DNA from: Pedobacter sp. PF22-3
GTDB taxonomy: Bacteria > Bacteroidota > Bacteroidia > Sphingobacteriales > Sphingobacteriaceae
Length of the DNA: 64,000 nt
Direction of reading: 5' to 3'
NCBI RefSeq assembly: GCF_026239555.1
Contig: NZ_JAPIVP010000021.1
Span: 1-64,000 of the forward strand
The notes under the pieces are model-generated. The model saw only the letters and a list, made by a program, of their open reading frames with translations. It was not told where the DNA came from and made no database searches. A program made the position numbers and the translations under genes. Position 1 is the stretch's first letter. Every line of letters starts with the position of its first letter. Shown one piece after another: positions 52,426 through 62,600 of this stretch.

Positions 52426-54747
52426 CTAGCTTGCTTTCTGGTTGATGTTACGTTCAGTTTTTTGTTTGATCATTTTATAGCGCTCACGTGTAGCAGCATC
52501 CTGGTGTTTTTCTGATAGCTCGCCCAGGTGCTGCAAGGTTCTGATAAAGTACAGATGCAACACTTCGCTGGAATCACTCAAGCCACTTGTAATGTTATTT
52601 TTTGCAACCGCTGCAGAAAGATCGTACACGAAGTTTGTCTGCATCAGCATTCTGTAATCATCTACCGGTGCTGCAGGGTTAAAATCTTTAAAAACATAGT
52701 GGTCCAGGTCGTTGAACAAATCACTTACTGTATACGCCTCCTTACCCAAATCGTACTCCGCCTGAATCAGGTTGTTGAGCACTTCCGGCGTAATAAATTT
52801 TCTGAGTGCATCTTGTGTGCTTTTACCCATCTTTATGGTTTCAGACTCTTCGCTGATCTGGTTCATGCGTTTGCTTTGCATCCAGGCTGGCGGCCCATTA
52901 AAAAACCAGGTATCCAACAGCGCCATTGCCCGTTGCTGGTCTTTTTTAGACGGATACACTACGCCTGTGTCATTGTAGTTTTTAAGCACCGGACGCACAG
53001 ACTTCCCACCGATGTAGCTCACTACATTGTCGGTATACAATTGATAACTGATCTGGAAAGCTTTAGACAACAGTTTAAAGTTCTTCCAGTCCTCGTCCTT
53101 ATCTTTCATCGCCGATGTGAGTTTTTCTACCTGTGGGTAGAAGGTCTGCACGTTTCTCATTCCGAGAATGGCGGCTTCAAGCTGATCAGAAGAAACATCT
53201 CCCCTGCGGATGTAAGGATCACTTTTATTTTCTTCAAGAAACAACAATTCCGGATCAGAAATCTTTAAAGACGATAGTGCCTTTTTCTCTTCAGCGGTAT
53301 TTTTGAAATTCCTGTATGCCCAGCCAATCGCCAGTTTGTCGTAAGCCGACACCCGGGGCATCAAGTCGGTAACGCTCACCTGATCTTCCGGTTGCACCAC
53401 AAAGTTAAACTGCGTATCGTCTGTAACAGATGAGGTAAAACTATGTTCCTTAAGCCAGGCACCAGATCGAAGTTGTGTAGTGGTGTAGGCCGCACTGCCA
53501 TGCAGGTTAGGCAGCATACCCAGCAGTTCGCCCAATCCCTGGGCTGCTTTCCACTCCATAATCTCGCCACGTACTTCAGGATTGTAGAGGTCCTTCATGA
53601 TCCGTGGATCTTTAAAGCCACATTTCGCAAAATAAGAAGGTAGCAAATCATTGCTGACATTCACATCAATATTCATTTTTCCGGCAAGAATTTCTCCTGT
53701 TCGTGGATCTGTAACTGTGTTTGTGACCAATCCTTTTACAGCATTTCCCCAACGTAACAGTATTTTACCGGCAGATAGCCAATTGTCTTTATCATCTGTG
53801 GATACGACCAAGGGATTTTTTAATCCTGCCGCACGAAAGGCTCCGTTCCATTGTTCAACCGCTTTTTTTAAGTAAGGAACAAACAGCGAAGGTGTTGTAG
53901 GGTCAATAATGACCATAATTTTTTTTGTCTCCAGGTTCCATTTGGTAATCACTTTCACATTTTTAATACCATAAGGGCTTTTGCCAAAATCATTGTAATT
54001 GACCGTTTTAAAACCTATACGGGGATCCGCTTCTCTTACTTTCATAACGGCGTCAGGCAGGCGTTGAATAACCAGGGTAAGTACAAAAGCAGTAGCTTTA
54101 TCTATTGCTTTACTACCATTATAGCTTGTACCCGGTATGGTTTGTGTACGCAACACGCTGAATACAACTGCATCGTTTGTGGTTTTCACTTCCTGTACAC
54201 CCGAGCGTGCGGCGTCAGGACTAGTTAAGCCATTTACATCCTTGAACGAGAAAAATTCACCGCCCTCCATCAGCTGCCTGCTGATGTCGATGAGGTAACT
54301 CCCTTTCGTCTTTCCAAGAGCAGCAATGGGCATCACGAAACTCACAGGAACCAGGCTTGATTTCTGTACAAGCTCTTCAATACCCTGATTAAAATCTGGC
54401 GATACCGCCTCTTTATAAACCGCTCTTGTTACGTTCAGGTTATTGCCGTTGCCTTCGCTAAAGCGGATAACGCCTGAAGATTGAGAAATATTATTTGCAT
54501 AGCCACGGGCCACGTCTCCAATGATCAGGATATCTTTATTTAAGTTCGCAGGCGAAATTTCCAGGTAGTATTTAGTACCATCCTGGTAAACCGGAAATGC
54601 ACCGGGTGTGATCTTCATGGTATTTTTAAAGAACTTGTCAAATGGTTTCGGATCGCCCGAAGGAGCAGTATCTTTTATTTGTGCCTGTGAAGTGCCGGCT
54701 GCTAAAAATGCGCAAAGACCAAGCAGAATTGAATATATATATTTCAT
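52426..54747 (-). CDS. DUF5117/DUF5118 metalloprotease paralogue lacking the zinc site
   Basis: The 773-residue secreted protein matches its upstream neighbour along its length: a DUF5118-like N-terminus (FPVYQDGTKYYLEI), NTVTDPRTGEILAGKMNIDV, and a C-terminal helical half. Where the neighbour has AHEVGHTLGLRHNFAGS, this one reads AAQGLGELLGMLPNLHGS (about 401-418). H442, E443, H446 and H452 of the neighbour correspond to Q403, G404, E407 and P413, so all zinc ligands and the catalytic Glu are gone. The frame is otherwise intact. It is probably a pseudo-enzyme that binds substrate or regulates its partner. Confidence 0.88.
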   Translation of the reverse strand: MKYIYSILLGLCAFLAAGTSQAQIKDTAPSGDPKPFDKFFKNTMKITPGAFPVYQDGTKYYLEISPANLNKDILIIGDVARGYANNISQSSGVIRFSEGNGNNLNVTRAVYKEAVSPDFNQGIEELVQKSSLVPVSFVMPIAALGKTKGSYLIDISRQLMEGGEFFSFKDVNGLTSPDAARSGVQEVKTTNDAVVFSVLRTQTIPGTSYNGSKAIDKATAFVLTLVIQRLPDAVMKVREADPRIGFKTVNYNDFGKSPYGIKNVKVITKWNLETKKIMVIIDPTTPSLFVPYLKKAVEQWNGAFRAAGLKNPLVVSTDDKDNWLSAGKILLRWGNAVKGLVTNTVTDPRTGEILAGKMNIDVNVSNDLLPSYFAKCGFKDPRIMKDLYNPEVRGEIMEWKAAQGLGELLGMLPNLHGSAAYTTTQLRSGAWLKEHSFTSSVTDDTQFNFVVQPEDQVSVTDLMPRVSAYDKLAIGWAYRNFKNTAEEKKALSSLKISDPELLFLEENKSDPYIRRGDVSSDQLEAAILGMRNVQTFYPQVEKLTSAMKDKDEDWKNFKLLSKAFQISYQLYTDNVVSYIGGKSVRPVLKNYNDTGVVYPSKKDQQRAMALLDTWFFNGPPAWMQSKRMNQISEESETIKMGKSTQDALRKFITPEVLNNLIQAEYDLGKEAYTVSDLFNDLDHYVFKDFNPAAPVDDYRMLMQTNFVYDLSAAVAKNNITSGLSDSSEVLHLYFIRTLQHLGELSEKHQDAATRERYKMIKQKTERNINQKAS

Positions 54748-54755
54748 TGTGGTGA

Positions 54756-57203
54756 TTATTTAGTGAGGTAGGCATCATTTTGTCCGGTGTTCCAGATCTT
54801 AATCATATTGGCTATCGAAACAAGATGGCTTTTAGAAATAAAGTCCGTTTGTTTTGCAGCACCGGCTTCTGCCTGTTTTGCAGTAAGGTACATGAGTTTG
54901 GTCATCGTAAAATCTACATCATTAGGGAAGGTTGCCGGCTTGTCTACATGCCCCATAATGGCATTTAAAAAGGAGCGCTGCAGCATCCGGGTGTAGCGGG
55001 AAATGGGTTTACCAGTTTCCAGATCTTTAAAGATGTAACGCTGCAAATCGGTAAGAAACTCAGTAGGCGGATACGCCGGGTTGGTGGATATGTTGGCTGC
55101 ATTTCCCAGTTGGAAATACTTTGCTAATATCCTGTTCAACAAGTCGGTATAGCCAAGCTCTACTTCTGTTTCAAAGCTTGCATTCGTTTTAGCCATTATA
55201 TCTTCAGGATACAACCACTTTGGCTCGGTAAACATGTAATCATTCAGATAGGCCATGGCCTCTTTTTGTCGCGCGCGGCTAACAGGCACATAGCTGTCTT
55301 TATTTTCGGCACGCAGTGGATTATCGACTGAAACCCCGCCTATGTTTCTCACTACATGCTGCAGGTATTGGTAATAGCGGCCTTTCACTGCACGGTACAT
55401 CGACCTTAGGGTAGCATAGTCATCATCGTCTCCCTGTACCGAAGTATTTAAACCGGCCATGATTCTCTTCAGATTTTCGACACCCAGTGCACTTGCCTTC
55501 ATACTGTTGTCGCCGATGTCTTCACTTTGTACCCTTGGGTCATTTTTTTCCTCTTCATCATAATAGAAGAAACGTGGATCTTTTCTCTTTTCCGACACCC
55601 AGGCACTAAGGTAATCTGCTACTTGTACAGGTGTTTTGTCGGGCATGTATTTATAACCCCATTCAATGGCATAATCATCATATACGCCAATAAACGGCAG
55701 CAGGTCTTTAGGCGTCATATTATCCTGAGGCTGTGCCGCATAGTTGTAGCGCATATAATCCATTATGGATGGGCCAAAACTATTTTTACGCACAAAATCC
55801 CTTTTGCGGATGCTGTCTACCGAATAGGAAGAACTGCCGGCAAAATTGTGCCTCAGACCTAAGGTATGCCCCACTTCATGAGCGATCACATTTTTCATTA
55901 GCGAGCCCATTAGCTCCTGGCTCATGGGAATCTTAGTTGCCCTGGGATCCGTTGCAGCGCACATAGAGAAATACCAGCGTTGCAGGAGGTCCATGATGTT
56001 GTGAAAAACAGCCACATGAGACGATAAAATCTCTCCGGAACGCGGATCCACCACCTGCGGACCATAGGCATTGGCCATTTCTGAAGGCTTATAAGAAATA
56101 TAGGAATACCTTGCATCTTCCATGCTGTAATCCTTATCTTCTTCAGGTGTAGGCGCCAGCTTCCCGGTGATGGCATTTTTGAATCCAATTTTCTCAAAGC
56201 TTTTACGCCAGGCATTTACACCTTCAATAAAGTAAGGAACGAGGTAGGCGGGCGTATTTCGATCAATGTAAAACACGATCGGCTTTGCAGGTTCTACCAG
56301 TTCGCCATTTTTGAATTTTTGCAGGTCCTCTGGTTTAGGCTCTATGCGCCATCTATTGGCAACTGTTAGAAATTCATCTCTTTCCGGGTTAAGGTCGTAA
56401 TTTCTTAATCCTGTTAAAAAATACCCTATCCGTTTATCACCGTAACGGTGTGCCATCGGAACCTCTGGCAGTAAAAACCAGGAGGCGCCGACTTCCCACA
56501 TGGTGGGATTTGACTCTTGCTTTTTTGGTGCAGTACCCGGCGCACCTGGTGCTTCCGGCGCTGCCGCACCTTCTGAATAACTTTTGATGGAACGGAAAAC
56601 GATGTTGTTTTCAAATACGCTTACGCCGAGGATTTTGGATTTCTGTGCTTCGAAACCACCGAGTTTTAATTCTGTAGCGGCTCCTTTTAAGGAGAAAAAA
56701 TCATTGTCGCCGGCAAACATCGAGGTGATATCGATCACGGAACTCGACTTTCCAGCAGCCACCACATCAAAGGCGAGCAGACTGGGTACCAATCTTGATT
56801 TAACGACATTAAAATATAAACCAACAGTATCATTGGCCTGTACAAATTCAGGAATAATCAGATTTAACTTGCCATTAGTTCCTTTGGTAAACCGGATCAC
56901 ACGATCGTTTACGGCATCGCCTGCAAAGCCAAAACGCATGGCCGGGTTTCTTTTACGCTGTGCTGAACCACGGATAATGGTAATGCTGGTAAGGATATCC
57001 CTGCCCAGCAGCTGATCGGGAATTTCGATGTAATATTTATCGTCCTGTGCGTAAACATTGAACATTCCTTTATAGGCCTTGGCAGCAGGTTTAATAAAGG
57101 TACCGAGATCCGGTACCTTTATTTCTGATTGCGCATGTGTACATACTACAGTGATAAGCAATAGCGCAATACCCAGGCACAATTTTCTTATAATAATTTT
57201 CAT
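54756..57203 (-). CDS. DUF5117/DUF5118 zinc-dependent metalloprotease
   Basis: The 815-residue secreted protease has a signal peptide (LGIALLLITVVCTHAQ). A DUF5118-like N-terminus and a proline/alanine-rich linker (EGAAAPEAPGAPGTAPKK) follow. DUF5117 carries VDPRSGEILSSHVAVF, and the zinc site is HEVGHTLGLRH (H442, E443, H446, H452). It is intact and of usual length. It lies 8 bp upstream of a zinc-less paralogue and 20 bp after a lipoprotein gene in the same operon. It likely acts outside the inner membrane on proteins or peptides. Confidence 0.92.
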   Translation of the reverse strand: MKIIIRKLCLGIALLLITVVCTHAQSEIKVPDLGTFIKPAAKAYKGMFNVYAQDDKYYIEIPDQLLGRDILTSITIIRGSAQRKRNPAMRFGFAGDAVNDRVIRFTKGTNGKLNLIIPEFVQANDTVGLYFNVVKSRLVPSLLAFDVVAAGKSSSVIDITSMFAGDNDFFSLKGAATELKLGGFEAQKSKILGVSVFENNIVFRSIKSYSEGAAAPEAPGAPGTAPKKQESNPTMWEVGASWFLLPEVPMAHRYGDKRIGYFLTGLRNYDLNPERDEFLTVANRWRIEPKPEDLQKFKNGELVEPAKPIVFYIDRNTPAYLVPYFIEGVNAWRKSFEKIGFKNAITGKLAPTPEEDKDYSMEDARYSYISYKPSEMANAYGPQVVDPRSGEILSSHVAVFHNIMDLLQRWYFSMCAATDPRATKIPMSQELMGSLMKNVIAHEVGHTLGLRHNFAGSSSYSVDSIRKRDFVRKNSFGPSIMDYMRYNYAAQPQDNMTPKDLLPFIGVYDDYAIEWGYKYMPDKTPVQVADYLSAWVSEKRKDPRFFYYDEEEKNDPRVQSEDIGDNSMKASALGVENLKRIMAGLNTSVQGDDDDYATLRSMYRAVKGRYYQYLQHVVRNIGGVSVDNPLRAENKDSYVPVSRARQKEAMAYLNDYMFTEPKWLYPEDIMAKTNASFETEVELGYTDLLNRILAKYFQLGNAANISTNPAYPPTEFLTDLQRYIFKDLETGKPISRYTRMLQRSFLNAIMGHVDKPATFPNDVDFTMTKLMYLTAKQAEAGAAKQTDFISKSHLVSIANMIKIWNTGQNDAYLTK

Positions 57204-57223
57204 TCGTGTGTTTTTTAAATCTT

Positions 57224-58165
57224 TTAGAGACCTCTGGTAGCGTTGCCGATCAACTGAAGGTCTACCCCATATTCACTGATAAAATAGTTTCTAACGATAT
57301 TATACCGCCTTTTTATCTGGCCTGCAGTATCTTTTGTAGCATTAAGCATTCCGGCTGGGGTGCTGTCTGTATTTGCTACCGAAGCATTTAACTGCGGGGT
57401 AGAATAAGTAACCATCGCAGTGATATAGGCATTCCAGTCTGACTGGGCTGAAATGTTTGAGGTACCCATAATTATTCCCCTGCTATACGCTTGGGCAAGG
57501 GTAGTTACATTGCTCATGTAATCAGCACTACTGGCGAAGTCTGAAGTTGGTGCACATAATCCCCTGGCAAAAATGCTTTGCATGAAGATTAGATTCACCT
57601 TATAAATAAAGGCCCGCTGCTCAGCGGTAGTCATGGAGCTTACAGATGCATCCCCATAATTTACCTGAATGTTATCGTAATTGTAAAAAGCCGCTACTTT
57701 TTTTGTTCCTTTCGAAGCAGTATATACTGGCGTAAAAACATAGGTGGTAAAAACAGAATCAACCTTTTTGCAAAGCATGATCTTTACCGGGAGAAACTGT
57801 TTGAGAAATTTATCTGTGTAAAAATCAAACCACTTACTTTTGATCAGTGCCAGTTGAGTTGCCACGTATGCCGGGTCTGATTGTTCCACTTCTGCCCCGG
57901 AAGACCACGTGCCGTTCGTTGCCACTGGTTTTTTAAAGCCGGTTGGTGTCCAATACACATCCTTTTCAGAGAATTTGTATAACATATATGTGCCGTAAGC
58001 TTTATAATAGCTTACTATTGTCTGATCGAATGCATTATTTCCTTGAGGAACTTTATAAGTATCATCTATACCAGAGGGTGTGAGTTGCTCTTCGTCTTTT
58101 TTGCAAGAGGCGATCATAATTGCCACCATTAGGGCAAATAGGATTAATAAGTTTTGTTTCATCAT
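57224..58165 (-). CDS. Import-associated lipoprotein, metallohydrolase-like without HExxH
   Basis: The 313-residue lipoprotein (lipobox MIASC) follows susD directly. Its layout resembles the substrate import-associated zinc metallohydrolase lipoprotein family, which normally carries an HExxHxxH motif. At the expected place it reads AFIYKVNLIFMQ (about 185-196) with no histidine. The following segment (YSRGIIMGTSNISAQSDWNAY) still fits the family's GFI..YA.S...EDF region. The family assignment is from memory of the pattern, so moderate. If right, the hydrolase site is lost. Confidence 0.65.
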   Translation of the reverse strand: MMKQNLLILFALMVAIMIASCKKDEEQLTPSGIDDTYKVPQGNNAFDQTIVSYYKAYGTYMLYKFSEKDVYWTPTGFKKPVATNGTWSSGAEVEQSDPAYVATQLALIKSKWFDFYTDKFLKQFLPVKIMLCKKVDSVFTTYVFTPVYTASKGTKKVAAFYNYDNIQVNYGDASVSSMTTAEQRAFIYKVNLIFMQSIFARGLCAPTSDFASSADYMSNVTTLAQAYSRGIIMGTSNISAQSDWNAYITAMVTYSTPQLNASVANTDSTPAGMLNATKDTAGQIKRRYNIVRNYFISEYGVDLQLIGNATRGL

Positions 58166-58191
58166 TTTTTGATTTTCGTAAATGATTGTTA

Positions 58192-59691
58192 TTACGGATT
58201 TTGAGAAAGATCCGGGTTATTATTCAAAGCGTTAAACGGAATCGGGAGTGCATAAAGCGAACTGTTTGCAGGCAGGGTATAAACAGTAGATACGCCGTCT
58301 GCACCGGTGAAGTTATGCGTCACCGGAATGGCCCATCTTCTGATATCTTGCCATCTGGAGCCATTCTCTAAAGCCATCTCCCTTCTGCGTTCAAGCTGAT
58401 AAAAATTTAAAAGAGCCTGTCCGTCCATAATTGATACCGGGATATATGCTGTATTTCTGGTATCATAGCGATTACTTCTTAAGTAGTTAAGGTCAGAGAG
58501 GGCCTTCGTACGATCTGCATCATTCCCTGTTTGGATAAATCGCCTGATTAAGGCTTCTGCTCTGTTGAGGTATACCTCCGACACCCGAAACCCAGTACTT
58601 CCACCAACCGAATTCGCAGAAGATTTTGCCGATGCATACGGCACAGAACCATTCTTTGTAAAATACATCTGATAGCGTAAATCTCCATAGTTTGAACTGT
58701 TCGGTCCTTGTTCATAAAGTGAAGTTAAAGCCGGCGAGGCACTAAATGGCGGTAAAGCTCCTGTAGTTAAAGATGCAAAATAGGTCACATCTAATCTGGA
58801 GTTCCCTCCGTGTACCCATAAAACTTCTACGTTCCCGGGATCGAAAATACCCGTGCCTGAAATCACATTAGTGCCTGTAAAAAATGAAGTAAGTGATGTT
58901 AGCGTGCTCTTTTCTGCCAACACCAGCTCTGCATAACGAATTACTTTATCCAAATCTTCACTCCTACCTTTCAACAGATAGAATCTTGATAAAAATGCGT
59001 TTGCTGCCGGAGCTCCTATCCGGTATGGTGTGGTTACTACAGCATTAGCCTTCAAAAGATCAGCAGCTTCCAGCAGATCCTTTTCAATCTGGTCATAAGT
59101 TTGTTTTAATGTCGGCCGAGAAAGTCCACCATCCCTGATTTGACTGCTTAAAATCAGCGGAACGCCTAACGCTGTTTCCGGATTGACACCGTTACCACTA
59201 AACGGTAAACTGTATGTGGTAACCAATTTAAAGAGGTAATAAGATCTTAAAAATAAGCATTGTCCTTTAATAAAATTCTTTGCTTGCTCCATTCCCGAAA
59301 CATTAGCCAGCTGATCGAGTACAACATTACATCCTTTAATTTTACTATAACAGATCTCATAAAAATTCGCCCCGGTTGGTATTATACTGCCGGCATCAAA
59401 CATTGTCGGATTAAATGTGAACATGGCTGTACCATTGTTAAAAGGCGTAACATAATTGGAAACAGGTACTCCATTAACATTCGCAAGCCCGTTACTTTGT
59501 ACATCATCGGTTAACAAATCCAGATTATCAATTCTCGAGAGATAGGGATAGGCATCGCTATACATTAACGCTGTAAGATCATCAGTTGTACTGGGACGCA
59601 TCTCGTCCTGACTATATTCTGTTAAAAATTTTTTGCATGAACCTAATACTGAACTCAACAATATCAGGGAATATATCATAAGCTTTTTCAT
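58192..59691 (-). CDS. SusD/RagB family surface lipoprotein
   Basis: The 499-residue lipoprotein (lipobox VLGSC) has the SusD features: CKKFLTEYSQDEMRPST at the mature start, TPR-like helices (GQCLFLRSYYLFKLVTTY), and the C-terminal RRREMALENGSRWQDIRRW. It caps the SusC barrel and binds substrate. It begins 7 bp after susC. With peptidases downstream the substrate is probably peptide rather than glycan (inference). Confidence 0.94.
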   Translation of the reverse strand: MKKLMIYSLILLSSVLGSCKKFLTEYSQDEMRPSTTDDLTALMYSDAYPYLSRIDNLDLLTDDVQSNGLANVNGVPVSNYVTPFNNGTAMFTFNPTMFDAGSIIPTGANFYEICYSKIKGCNVVLDQLANVSGMEQAKNFIKGQCLFLRSYYLFKLVTTYSLPFSGNGVNPETALGVPLILSSQIRDGGLSRPTLKQTYDQIEKDLLEAADLLKANAVVTTPYRIGAPAANAFLSRFYLLKGRSEDLDKVIRYAELVLAEKSTLTSLTSFFTGTNVISGTGIFDPGNVEVLWVHGGNSRLDVTYFASLTTGALPPFSASPALTSLYEQGPNSSNYGDLRYQMYFTKNGSVPYASAKSSANSVGGSTGFRVSEVYLNRAEALIRRFIQTGNDADRTKALSDLNYLRSNRYDTRNTAYIPVSIMDGQALLNFYQLERRREMALENGSRWQDIRRWAIPVTHNFTGADGVSTVYTLPANSSLYALPIPFNALNNNPDLSQNP

Positions 59692-59698
59692 ATGTATG

Positions 59699-62600
59699 TT
59701 ATAAACTTAAGTTCAAATTAAAGGTAAATGTTCTGGTTCTTGGTTGCTGTCCGGTAGCCACTTCTGCATCAAGGCCATTAAAATCCTTACTATTAATGGC
59801 AAAAACATTAGATACACCCGCACCGATATTAATGTTCTTGGTTTTCAATCTTTGGACGATAGAAGCGGGGAGCGTATAACTCAAATTGATATTATTGCAA
59901 CGTAATGCAGTGGCACTTACCACGCGGGCGGTACTATAATTGTACATTTCAAATGGCGTTGGCGAAACCCCGCCAGAACTACTTGTTCTTCCCGGTAAAG
60001 TCACTGAAGGAACTGAACTATCGGGTAATCGCGGTACGCTACCATTTGGATTAGATATAGACCAGCGGTCTAACAACTGACGTGATAAGTTCTGATATTC
60101 TGTGGGAAGGTTATTCACGAGCGTGTACAGCGGAGACAGGAATTTCTTGCCACCAACCTGCAGATAAAAACTCGAACTTATTGTTAACATCTTATAACGA
60201 AAGTTCATACCCAAACCAGATATAAAGTCAGGGTCTAGCTTACCTACATACTCCATGTAAGATGTTGGATCTTTAGGGTCAGCATTTGGGTTCACAGAAA
60301 GGTCAAAAGTCGGATACCCGTTCGTCGGATCTATTCCTGTATTTTTGAAAGCATAAAGTGCAGATACTGGTCTACCAAGCGCAGTTAACGACCCGGTAAC
60401 TGCCGTTCTCCAGCTAACAAGCTGAGGACTCACTTTTACAACACTGTTTATATTCTTTGAAGTATTCAGTGTAACATTCCAACTAAAATTTTTAGTGCGT
60501 ACCGGAACAAAGCTAGCTGCAACTTCATAACCTTTATTGTTGATGGCCCCACCATTAACAAGCGTATTGGTAACCCCATATTCTAAAGGCACGCTCAAAC
60601 TGGTAATCAATTCGCGGCCACGTTTATTGTAATACTCAAATGATCCGGATACCTTATTGTTAAAAATACTAAAATTAAGGCCTAAATTCATGCTTGAATT
60701 TTGCTCCCATCTCAGATCTCCATATGGTAAAGAGCTGATGGTCAATAAACTTTCGCCCGTATAGGTATCGGTGCCGCTGGATGTTGCACCTGTAGGTGTT
60801 TTAATAATCAGATCGGGACTTACATTAGCTGCAATGTTTCTTTGATAGCCAAAGGTACCGCTAACGCTCAGGTCAGATAGCCAATATGATTTTTTAAACC
60901 ATTTTTCATTGGCAACGTTCCATTTCAAACCTCCAGCCCAAACCGGATTAAATTTTTCACCTGTAAATTGTCCGAATCGGTTTGAGCGATCATTCCTTAT
61001 GCTGGCATTTACTACGTAACGGCTATCAAATGTATAGCTTGAGGTCAGGTAAAGTCCCATGGTATTCACCAGTCGGTCCGTCACTCTCGGAGAAAATTTG
61101 GTCGGAAAATCGCTGATCGTAGTGATTGTACCTACTGAAAAACTAGTTGGCAAAGTTGCGAATGACTTCCCCCGGTCTCTCAGGTACCCTAAAGTGGTGT
61201 TAGTGTAGCCAAGATATTTTGTACTGCTTAGCTCATGGCCGAACATAAAGTTAACTACATGTTTCTGGTTAAATACCTTACTATAGGACAAACTATTTCT
61301 CCAATTCCATACATTACTGGTTCCCTGGTCAATATTATATTCGCCCCCAACCGGCAATTTACTTTGCTTATAACCCGCATCTGTAGGTTTAAAAGCGCCA
61401 TAGTTATAATTTCTATATGCGCGGGCCACATATTCTGATTGCTCCGTTGCATAAGATTCGCCTACTGTAGAACTTGAACTGTAGCTAAACAGTGATTGGA
61501 AATTTAAACCATTGATAATCTTATAATTGGCATTAATAAATGTATTAACGGTCAATACCTTATTGCTATTACCTGTCTGACTGCTTTCATTGAGAATATT
61601 ATAAGCGAATCCAGAAGCATTCGGATAATAGACAAGGCTTCCGTCTGGATTGGTGGCCCTTATCGCCCGGTTTGTACCTTTAGCATAGCCATATGGATCT
61701 ACCTGGTAAAAAGCGTTGACCTGGTTCCTTGAAGCCGAAAGGCTGGCATCAATTGTTATTTTACTGGAAAGCTGAGCATTAACAGAAATTTTTCCGGTTA
61801 TCCCCTTAGCATCATTTCCTCTGGCCGTGCCGGATGAGTTGTTATATCCAAAAGAGGAATAATAGCGTGTATTGGGACTGCCTCCTGAAATACTGACGTT
61901 ATGCCCATGGCTAAATGGTACGCGATAAAGTAAATCGAACCAATCAGTATTAACCGTTTCCAGATCATTCACTCTCGCGTTAAATTCATCTGCAGATATT
62001 GATTTCTTAAATAAGTAATCATTCAAAGCACCCGCATAGCCCACTGTACTATTAACGTAGGTTGCAGTAAGGCCATTGGTAAAGATTTCCCTGGATACGG
62101 CTACCCGTTCTTTAGAATTCATCAGATTCAATTTGTCTGCAGTCACTTTTTCGGTTGTACTGAAATTTGTTGAATAGCTGATTACGGGCGGACCAACCCG
62201 GCCTTTTTTAGTCGTAATCACAATTACGCCATTTCCGGCCCTTATACCGTATATTGCTGTGGCAGAGGCATCTTTTAATACTGTAACATTTTCAATATCC
62301 ATTGGATTTAACCAACGGATTGAATTACCTACAAAGTTTCTGATATAATCTATATTATCAGAATTTATTTCACCATTAACATTCAGACTTTGCGCCTTAA
62401 ATGGCAGTGGCTCTTCCTGAATCACCCCATCAACCACCCATATTGGCTCCTGCGAACCGGATAAGGTAGAAGTTCCACGCACACGTACCGTCTGTTTGGT
62501 CCCGGTAAGGCCACTGGTATTGGTTACTACCAAACCTGCAATTTTGCCCTGTAGCGCCTGCTCAATGGTATTTACACCGTTTAAATATAAATCTTTAGCG

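Noticed and set aside
52528..53268. 246-codon plus-strand open frame
   Set aside because: It is antisense to the zinc-less DUF5117 gene, which has clear homology to its neighbour; the product has no family features and an odd Cys/His-rich composition.
56584..57015. 143-codon plus-strand open frame
   Set aside because: Shadow of the DUF5117 protease gene on the other strand.
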